This document shows, one piece after another, positions 57,418-64,000 of a stretch of 64,000 nucleotides of DNA. Every line of letters begins with the position of its first letter. The stretch's first letter is position 1. The position numbers and the translations under genes are program-made. Source of the DNA: Colwellia sp. MB3u-41 (lineage in GTDB: Bacteria > Pseudomonadota > Gammaproteobacteria > Enterobacterales > Alteromonadaceae); contig NZ_JACGUT010000082.1 in NCBI RefSeq assembly GCF_014076845.1, positions 186,001 through 250,000 on the forward strand. Reading direction: 5' to 3'. A model generated the notes under the pieces. The model did no database searches. It saw only the letters and a program-made list of their open reading frames with translations, and had not been told where the DNA came from.

Positions 57418-57547
57418 TTAATACTCTCCGATTTCTATTAGGTTTTGTTCCACCAAAACACGATTTACTTATTAACTTTTACTTAGCTCTTTAGGACTGT
57501 TATAAAAGTATCTTTACCATTCTTTTACTAGTTGCCATGGTAAGCGT

Positions 57548-58783
57548 TTAAAACTCACCTTTAAACCAGGCTAAAATTCGTGAGGTAATGCTAGCAATAC
57601 CTTCACTTTTATTACCCTGTGTACTTTGCTGTTCATTTGCTTGCATACCGTAATGCAATAAACCGACAACCGTTGAATATGTTGAATCATCAACGTATTC
57701 TTTTAAACCACTCATACCTTTAGGTTTAGCAACACGTACCGGCATTTGAAACACTTCTTCAGCGAATTCAACAACACCTTCCATTTTAGCTGTACCACCT
57801 GTTAATACATAACCCGCCGCTATTTGATCTTCTAAGCCTGCTTCACGTAATTCTTCTTGAATAAGCTCAAAAAGCTCTTGATAACGAGGCTCTACGACTT
57901 CTGCTAACGTATGACGAGACATTGATCGAGCAGGACGACCACCAACACTTGGCACTTCGATATTCTCCTCCATACTCACCATTTGACGAAGCGCACAAGC
58001 GTACTGCACCTTAATGTCTTCAGCGTGGCTTAATGGCGTTCTAAAAATTTTGGCAATATCGCTGGTTACCTGATTACCCGCCACAGGAATAACCGCGGTA
58101 TGTCTTAAAGCCCCGCCGGCAAATACAGCGATGTCCATCGTGCCTGCACCCATATCGACCACACAAATACCGAGTTCTTTTTCATCATCCGTTAATACAG
58201 CATAGCTAGAGGCTAACGCTGAAAAAATCAGTTGGTCAGCTTTTACTTCACAGCGCTCGACACATTTAACAATATTTTTTGCCATATCGTTTGCGCAAGT
58301 AACAATATGCACTTTTGCTTCCATACGCACACCTGACATGCCGATAGGACTTTTTATCCCGTCTTGACAGTCGATGCTAAATTCTTGTGGTAGCACATGC
58401 AACATGCGCCGTTCAGCTGAAATAGGCACAGAACGTGCGGTATGTATTACGTTATCAACATCTTCTTGAATAACTTCTTTGTCGTTAATTGGCACCATAC
58501 CGTTTTCATTTTGACAACTGATATGCTTACCTGAAATGCCTAAATATACCGAACTAATTTGGCAGTCAGCCATTAATTCTGCTTCATTGATGGCACGCTG
58601 AATTGATTGAATAACTAAATTCAAATCATTAACACCCCCTTTATCCATACCACGAGCAGGCTGATTCCCAACACCTACGATGCTTAATTGATTGTCTGGT
58701 GTTATTTCACCCACAGCAACAGATATTTTCGACGTTCCTATATCTAATCCTACTACTAGGTTTCTTTCGTTTACTTTTGACAT
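57548..58783 (-). CDS. ftsA: Cell division protein FtsA
   Basis: Actin-like membrane anchor of the Z ring. 411 residues from MSKVNERNLVVGLDIGTSKI (ATG ending at 58783), 5 nt after ftsQ; the frame is open 13 codons further up, but that would overlap ftsQ. ATP-binding VVGLDIGTSK, CVVDMGAGTMDIAVF and VLTGGTAKMEG. The amphipathic C-terminal helix RILAWFKGEF binds the membrane. Confidence 0.96.
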   Translation of the reverse strand: MSKVNERNLVVGLDIGTSKISVAVGEITPDNQLSIVGVGNQPARGMDKGGVNDLNLVIQSIQRAINEAELMADCQISSVYLGISGKHISCQNENGMVPINDKEVIQEDVDNVIHTARSVPISAERRMLHVLPQEFSIDCQDGIKSPIGMSGVRMEAKVHIVTCANDMAKNIVKCVERCEVKADQLIFSALASSYAVLTDDEKELGICVVDMGAGTMDIAVFAGGALRHTAVIPVAGNQVTSDIAKIFRTPLSHAEDIKVQYACALRQMVSMEENIEVPSVGGRPARSMSRHTLAEVVEPRYQELFELIQEELREAGLEDQIAAGYVLTGGTAKMEGVVEFAEEVFQMPVRVAKPKGMSGLKEYVDDSTYSTVVGLLHYGMQANEQQSTQGNKSEGIASITSRILAWFKGEF

Positions 58784-58788
58784 TAAAG

Positions 58789-59580
58789 TTAAGCTCTTTG
58801 TTTTTTCTCTGCGGTTTTCCAACCAACAGCGAGTCCAGTGTCATAACGTAAATCAACATAATCTACTTGCTGATTTTCTTTTTTTGTTTTTATTATTTGT
58901 GGATAAATATCCATAAAACGTTGTACCCGCTCAATCTTGTTTTCTCGGCCTAAATTGAGCGTTATGCCGTTATTAAGCGTTAACTGCCAAGAGTGACGCT
59001 CAGTAAGCAGCAGTTCATCAATTGATAAATCACTGAATCTCAGTAACTTACTTAAATTAACAAAGTTATCTAATGCAAGATTTTCACTACCTTCTGGGCC
59101 AAAAAATGCAGGTAACGCAGACAGTAATCGTGATGTATCTGCTTGAAATGCTTTACCGTATTCATTGATCAGAAAATCTTCATTCCACAAAGCAATCGGC
59201 GTTTGATCAACAACATAAATTTTCAGCTCATTAGGCCATTTTTTTCGTACAGAAACTGAGTACACCCAAGGTAGTTCAGCCACTTTTTGTTGTACATCGT
59301 TAACATCAACGTTAAAAAAGTTACCTAAATTGACGCTTTCAATAGCGTTTTCTATATCTTGTCTAATAGTGAATGGCATCTCGCCACCGATAACAATAGA
59401 GGTCACCGGAGTTGATTCTTCAGATGACATCTTATTATTTAAAAACCAACTGAAGGAAATAATAGCGACTATCACCAGCACAAAAAATGTTACACCTAGC
59501 CAAAATGACCAGTGTAATTTTTCTTGCTGCGCTGCCATTGATGGTGCCAATGACGTTTGATTATGGCTATTTTTTGTCAT
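58789..59580 (-). CDS. ftsQ: Cell division protein FtsQ
   Basis: Bitopic divisome protein that recruits FtsB and FtsL. 263 residues. One membrane helix (about 28-49), a POTRA domain (about 62-130), then the FtsQ beta domain with NEYGKAFQADTSR and DLRYDTGLAVGWK near the end. Its ATG shares one base with the ddl stop. Confidence 0.94.
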   Translation of the reverse strand: MTKNSHNQTSLAPSMAAQQEKLHWSFWLGVTFFVLVIVAIISFSWFLNNKMSSEESTPVTSIVIGGEMPFTIRQDIENAIESVNLGNFFNVDVNDVQQKVAELPWVYSVSVRKKWPNELKIYVVDQTPIALWNEDFLINEYGKAFQADTSRLLSALPAFFGPEGSENLALDNFVNLSKLLRFSDLSIDELLLTERHSWQLTLNNGITLNLGRENKIERVQRFMDIYPQIIKTKKENQQVDYVDLRYDTGLAVGWKTAEKKQRA

Positions 59581-60521
59581 TATTTATTGACCAGTGGTCC
59601 TGTACTTATTTCAACTATTTTTGTTACCAGTTCACTAAAACTTAAACCATGTACTTTTGCTGATTTAGGCACAAGTGATGTTTCTGTCATGCCTGGTACC
59701 GTATTTACTTCAAGTAACTGCCATTGATTTTTATTATTTCGCATAACATCGACACGACCCCAACCTTTTGCTCCCGTTGCTTTAAATGCTTTAAGCGCTA
59801 AAGCTTGCAGTGAGTGCTCATCTTCCTCACTCAAACCCGCGGGGCAATGATATTGCGTTGTGGTTGATTGATATTTTGCTTCATAATCATAGAATTCACG
59901 GGGTGTTTCCATATGAATAGCCGGTAGAGCCTCTTCACCTAAAATAGCCACGGTATATTCCGGGCCATTGATCCATGCTTCTACTAAAATTTGTTCATCG
60001 TATTCAAAAGCAGCCGTTAGTGCTTGGTGTAACTCATTAGCGGTTTGCGCTTTAGCCATACCAATACTCGAGCCTTCGTTCGCCGGCTTAACCATCACCA
60101 TCCCACCGAGTGCATCAAGGATATTGTGCGCTTGAGTTTCTTGATAATCATTTTTTTCCACAATAGCAAAAGCGGCGGTAGGTAAACCATGAGCTTGAAA
60201 AATTTGCTTACTACGAATTTTATCCATCGATAATGCCGATCCTAAAACATCAGAACCAGTGTATGGAATACCCATATACTGCAAAGCACCCTGCACGCAC
60301 CCATCTTCGCCACCTCGACCATGTAAGGCGATAAACACACGATCAATATTACGCGTTGTTAAATCAGTTAAACAAAAACCTTTTGTGTCAATAAGCTCAA
60401 CGTCAAAACCTGCTTGTCGTAAGCCACCTGCAATGGCTTGTCCAGAATTAAGTGAAACGTCTCGTTCTGCTGAATCTCCGCCATATAAAACCGCCAATCG
60501 TTGGTCTTTAAGTGCTTTCAC
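59580..60521 (-). CDS. ddl: D-alanine-D-alanine ligase Ddl (DdlB type)
   Basis: ATP-grasp enzyme joining two D-Ala for peptidoglycan. 313 residues. [16 protein letters not shown] at the start, [24 protein letters not shown] with the ATP lysine, and [16 protein letters not shown]. The Y/S/H/K catalytic set appears complete. It overlaps murC by 4 nt, matching the DdlB position in the dcw cluster. Confidence 0.96.
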   Translation of the reverse strand: MKALKDQRLAVLYGGDSAERDVSLNSGQAIAGGLRQAGFDVELIDTKGFCLTDLTTRNIDRVFIALHGRGGEDGCVQGALQYMGIPYTGSDVLGSALSMDKIRSKQIFQAHGLPTAAFAIVEKNDYQETQAHNILDALGGMVMVKPANEGSSIGMAKAQTANELHQALTAAFEYDEQILVEAWINGPEYTVAILGEEALPAIHMETPREFYDYEAKYQSTTTQYHCPAGLSEEDEHSLQALALKAFKATGAKGWGRVDVMRNNKNQWQLLEVNTVPGMTETSLVPKSAKVHGLSFSELVTKIVEISTGPLVNK

Positions 60522-61990
60522 TTTTCAGTCCCTTTTAAGTCAACATTTAATAACGGATTTTTAATGATTTTTCGTGCAATGACGCCAATCGTTCCAGCCC
60601 CTTGTGTGATCACCATATCGCCATCTTGCAGTTGCGCGTGCAATAACTCGGCTAACTTTTCAGCATCGCTGACATAAATAGGCTCAATTTGACCACGTTG
60701 GCGAATACTTCGAGCTAAACTTTTACTGTCAGCACTGATGATAGGTGTTTCACCAGCGGCGTAAACATCAAGTAAAAATAAGCAGTCAACTTCAGATAAC
60801 ACTTCAACAAAATCTTCATACAAATCACGAGTACGAGAATAACGATGTGGCTCAAAAACCATCACTAAACGCTTTTCAGGCCAGCCGTTCCTCATCGCTT
60901 TAATGGTTGCTTTGACTTCTCGAGGGTGATGTCCATAATCATCAACTAAAACCATTTCACCTTTATCGGTTGCTAAATTAGCAAGCTGTTCGAAACGTCT
61001 ACCAATACCCGCAAATTTTTCTAAAGCACTAACAATAGCCTCGTCTGCTACACCTTCATCGGTCGCAACGGCAATACTCGCTAAGGCATTGAGCACATTA
61101 TGCTCACCGGGTAAGTTTACGGACATATCGATATCAGCAAAGCCTTCACGTTGCACGGTAAAATGACTAACTCCACCATTTTGTTGAAATTCTTTCGCGC
61201 GCACATCGGCATCTTCACTAAAGCCATAAGTAATTACTTGGCGACTCATTCGTGGTAATAATTCGCGCACTACCGGGTTATCAAGACAAACGACTGCTAA
61301 ACCGTAAAACGGTAAGTTATGTAAAAACTCAATATAAGTATCTTTAAGTTTTTCAAAATCACCTTGGTAAGTTTCCATGTGATCTTCGTCAATATTGGTG
61401 ATCACGGAAACCATCGGTTGAAGGTGTAAAAATGATGCGTCACTTTCATCAGCTTCAGCAATTAAGTAGCGACTGGTGCCTAAACGTGCATTGGTACCCG
61501 CACTGTTCAATAGACCGCCAATCACAAATGTTGGGTCTAAGTCACCTTCAGCAAAAATACTCGCGATTAAACTTGTTGTTGTTGTTTTTCCATGAGTACC
61601 CGCAATGGCAACACCATGTCGAAAACGCATCAATTCGGCTAACATTTCAGCACGGCGTACTACTGGAATACGTAATTTTTGTGCGTTCAACAATTCTGGA
61701 TTGTTAGCGTTAATTGCGGTTGAAACAACAATAACGCTAGCGCCAATGATATTGTCTTCACCGTGGCCTATAGTAATCTTCGCACCTAAGGCTATAAGAC
61801 GGGTAACTACTTGGTTTTCACCAATATCAGAACCGGTAATTTGATAACCTTCATTTAACAATACTTCAGCAATACCTCCCATACCTGCTCCGCCTATACC
61901 GACAAAGTGAATACACTTTACTCGTCGCATTTCAGGTATTTTCATCGGTGAGGTGTTATTGGCAATTTTGTTTTTCATTACATTACTCAT
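60518..61990 (-). CDS. murC: UDP-N-acetylmuramate-L-alanine ligase MurC
   Basis: Adds L-alanine to UDP-MurNAc. 490 residues. The UDP-binding [25 protein letters not shown]-loop [15 protein letters not shown], and [12 protein letters not shown] in the C-terminal domain. It overlaps murG by 4 nt at its start and ddl by 4 nt at its end, so it is translationally coupled. Confidence 0.97.
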   Translation of the reverse strand: MSNVMKNKIANNTSPMKIPEMRRVKCIHFVGIGGAGMGGIAEVLLNEGYQITGSDIGENQVVTRLIALGAKITIGHGEDNIIGASVIVVSTAINANNPELLNAQKLRIPVVRRAEMLAELMRFRHGVAIAGTHGKTTTTSLIASIFAEGDLDPTFVIGGLLNSAGTNARLGTSRYLIAEADESDASFLHLQPMVSVITNIDEDHMETYQGDFEKLKDTYIEFLHNLPFYGLAVVCLDNPVVRELLPRMSRQVITYGFSEDADVRAKEFQQNGGVSHFTVQREGFADIDMSVNLPGEHNVLNALASIAVATDEGVADEAIVSALEKFAGIGRRFEQLANLATDKGEMVLVDDYGHHPREVKATIKAMRNGWPEKRLVMVFEPHRYSRTRDLYEDFVEVLSEVDCLFLLDVYAAGETPIISADSKSLARSIRQRGQIEPIYVSDAEKLAELLHAQLQDGDMVITQGAGTIGVIARKIIKNPLLNVDLKGTEK

Positions 61991-63096
61991 TTAGGAACTA
62001 ACTCCGCGCAAGTATTCGCAACACAATGCGTTGCATCAGCGTGAGCAGCGTCATGCGCGGCTTTCACCATAGATTGCACAACACTGTCAGAAACAAATAG
62101 GCTGTTAAGCATTTGCGCTAAAGTTGTTCCGTTAAATTCTTTTTGTGGTAATAATTTTGCAGCACCACGAGAGACTAAATACATCGCATTTTTTGTTTGA
62201 TGGTCGTCAACAGCGTGTGGAAGTGGCACAAATATAGCGGGTTTAGCCGCCATCGCTAATTCTGAGACCGTTAGGGCACCCGATCGACAAACAACGACGT
62301 CAGCCCACTGATAAGCAGCAGCCATATCTTCAATAAATTCTGTTACTTTTACTTTGTCTGCTGACAAGCCAAATTTTTTATAACTTTCAAGTACAGCCGT
62401 TTGATTATCACGACCTGTTTGATGCCACACATCAATATTTTGCAGCTGGATCTGCTTTAATGCCTGTGGCACTGTATCGTTTAAAATTTTAGCGCCAAGG
62501 CTACCACCCACCACTAGCACTTTTTTACTGCTGCTAGGGTTTGTGGGAACAACCGGCGTTAAGGCGGTTATTTCTTTGCGTAACGGGTTACCAACCACTT
62601 GAAAAATGACATTACTTGCAAAAGCACTAGGGAATGCGCTTAAGACTTTTGTTGCGATCTTCGCTAAGTAACGGTTTGTCATGCCAGCAACCGCATTTTG
62701 TTCATGTAGCACTAAAGGAATATGCATTAACCATGCAGCAAAACCGCCTGGTCCACTCGCATAACCGCCCATACCTAGGACAACATCAGGCTTTATCTTA
62801 CGTAATAACCTAATTGACTGTAAAACTGACTGTAATAATTTAAACGGTATTTTAACGCGCTCAAATAAACTTTTATTGCGAATACCCGCAATATTAATAA
62901 AAGAAATGTCGAAGCCGTGTTGCGGAACAATGGTTGCTTCCATACGCTTTTCAGTACCAAGCCAATGTATCGTCCAGCCTTGTGCTTTTAGCATTTCTGC
63001 AACGGCTATACCGGGGAAAATATGTCCACCCGTACCACCAGCCATCACTAATAAAGTAGGTGATTTCTTGCTAGTTTTTTCTTCAAATCCAGTCAT
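61987..63096 (-). CDS. murG: UDP-GlcNAc:lipid I N-acetylglucosaminyltransferase MurG
   Basis: Turns lipid I into lipid II at the inner face of the membrane. 369 residues from the ATG ending at 63096 ([10 protein letters not shown]); a strong GGAGG at 63106-63110 decides this start over the one at 63117. GT-B fold: [17 protein letters not shown], the membrane-contact region, and [15 protein letters not shown]. It overlaps ftsW by 14 nt. Confidence 0.95.
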   Translation of the reverse strand: MTGFEEKTSKKSPTLLVMAGGTGGHIFPGIAVAEMLKAQGWTIHWLGTEKRMEATIVPQHGFDISFINIAGIRNKSLFERVKIPFKLLQSVLQSIRLLRKIKPDVVLGMGGYASGPGGFAAWLMHIPLVLHEQNAVAGMTNRYLAKIATKVLSAFPSAFASNVIFQVVGNPLRKEITALTPVVPTNPSSSKKVLVVGGSLGAKILNDTVPQALKQIQLQNIDVWHQTGRDNQTAVLESYKKFGLSADKVKVTEFIEDMAAAYQWADVVVCRSGALTVSELAMAAKPAIFVPLPHAVDDHQTKNAMYLVSRGAAKLLPQKEFNGTTLAQMLNSLFVSDSVVQSMVKAAHDAAHADATHCVANTCAELVPK

Positions 63097-64000
63097 ATTG
63101 TTCACCCTCCTTATCATGTTCTGTTTTGGGTTTTTCTGCTGTTTTATTGTTCAAGTTATTTTTCTTTATTTTGCTTTTTTTTAATTTTTTCTTAGTGGTT
63201 GCCTGAATACTTTGCAAGCGGATCTCATGATCAATTCTCATTAAGATAAACACCGCCATTGTCATGACTATCATCGAGCTGCCACCGTAACTTAACAACG
63301 GCATAGTTAAACCTTTCGTAGGTACTGCGCCGACACTAGCCCCGACATTAACCGCTGCTTGAAAGCTAATCCAAATACCAATAGCGTAAGCGAAAAAACC
63401 TTCAAAATATTTTTCTTTTTGTAAAGCAATTCTGCCAAGTAATAGTGCTTTAACCACTAACAACATGCTCAATAATAAGATCACGCTTATACCAACAAAA
63501 CCAAATTCTTCTGCTACAACTGCCATCACAAAATCAGTATGTGCTTCAGGCAAATACTCTAATTTTTGAATGCTATTGCCTAAACCTTGCCCAAATATTT
63601 CACCACGGCCATACGCCATTAATGACTGTGTTAATTGATAACCACTACCAAAAGGGTCTTCCCACGGATCTAAAAAGCCAGTAACACGCGCCCAACGATA
63701 AGGAGAAAAATAAGCGAGCGCGGATAATAAACTAATGCCAACGCCAGATACACAAGCAAATTGCCAAAGTTTAGCGCCCGCTAAAAATAGTAAGCCGAAA
63801 GTAGTCACAAACATCACAATAATGGTGCCTAAATCGGGTTGCATTAATAACAATGCGCCGAGTACACCAAAGACAATCAGTGGTTTAGCGAACCCTTTCA
63901 CGTTTTCCATAACTTCATCGCGACGACGTACTAAGTAAGCCGATAAATAGCAAAAGAAAAACAACTTTGCTGGCTCTGCCGCTTGCAGGGTGATCGGCCC
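63083..64000 (-). CDS. ftsW: Lipid II polymerase FtsW, N-terminus outside the window
   Basis: SEDS-family septal peptidoglycan glycosyltransferase working with FtsI. The last 305 residues are visible, entering at [16 protein letters not shown]; the true start lies beyond 64000. Family signatures: [40 protein letters not shown] and [14 protein letters not shown]. The lysine-rich cytoplasmic tail ([17 protein letters not shown]) is longer and more basic than in E. coli. Confidence 0.95.
   Translation of the reverse strand, partial: GPITLQAAEPAKLFFFCYLSAYLVRRRDEVMENVKGFAKPLIVFGVLGALLLMQPDLGTIIVMFVTTFGLLFLAGAKLWQFACVSGVGISLLSALAYFSPYRWARVTGFLDPWEDPFGSGYQLTQSLMAYGRGEIFGQGLGNSIQKLEYLPEAHTDFVMAVVAEEFGFVGISVILLLSMLLVVKALLLGRIALQKEKYFEGFFAYAIGIWISFQAAVNVGASVGAVPTKGLTMPLLSYGGSSMIVMTMAVFILMRIDHEIRLQSIQATTKKKLKKSKIKKNNLNNKTAEKPKTEHDKEGEQYDWI

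Noticed and set aside
1-64000. CRISPR arrays, insertion sequences, prophage genes, tRNA or rRNA genes
   Set aside because: None seen on reading either strand; no regularly spaced repeats, transposase or integrase motifs, or tRNA-like cloverleaf was recognised. A covariance-model scan was not possible.

Overview
The window is a compact, AT-rich stretch of chromosome from a marine gammaproteobacterium of the Alteromonadales. Protein sequences and gene order suggest Colwellia or another member of the Colwelliaceae; this is inferred from the proteins and not tested by a search. I see no transposase, integrase, prophage, CRISPR array, tRNA or rRNA. Most of the window is conserved housekeeping clusters, with one accessory block at about 26.9-38.5 kb.

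Region by region. 1-6.1 kb: relA (cut by the left edge) and rlmD face away from barA, the arrangement found in enterobacteria, followed by a periplasmic thioredoxin-like gene. 6.2-8.5 kb: tyrA and aroF form a tyrosine operon with two TyrR-like boxes upstream. 8.8-10.7 kb: acs. 11-17.7 kb: the lepA-lepB-rnc-era-recO-pdxJ-acpS cluster, read on the minus strand, ends in a small unknown gene. 18-20.8 kb: the envelope-stress operon rpoE-rseA-rseB-rseC has a sigma-E-type promoter in front and nadB divergent to it. 22.6-24.9 kb: sdhE with a shortened ygfX faces away from ygfZ, then slyD. 24.9-31 kb: a RecQ-type helicase, a porin paired with a small phosphate-binding-like protein, a RidA homologue, a two-EF-hand protein, and yqfA behind a FabR-like palindrome.

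The most unusual region is 30.5-37.3 kb. ovoB and ovoA (ovothiol synthesis) sit directly downstream of a gene whose product resembles only the catalytic barrel of glutamine synthetase. That gene follows a TPR-GGDEF diguanylate cyclase by 16 nt, and a small glutaredoxin lies further upstream. The first four are packed like one transcript. This would link a low-molecular-weight thiol pathway, a possible ligase that modifies its product, and c-di-GMP signalling. 37.6-40.6 kb: a cytochrome b561-type protein, a possible 33-residue ORF, and topB.

40.6-50.7 kb: ampE and ampD on the minus strand, then a plus-strand series: retropepsin-like protease, nadC, pilA-pilB-pilC-pilD, coaE, zapD, yacG, ending against mutT. 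50.8-64 kb: secA, an M23 peptidase, dciA (opposite strand) and lpxC, then the dcw division and wall cluster ftsZ-ftsA-ftsQ-ddl-murC-murG-ftsW, which runs off the right edge. Within this cluster the genes overlap by 1-14 nt or are separated by a few bases, except for spacers around ftsZ and lpxC.
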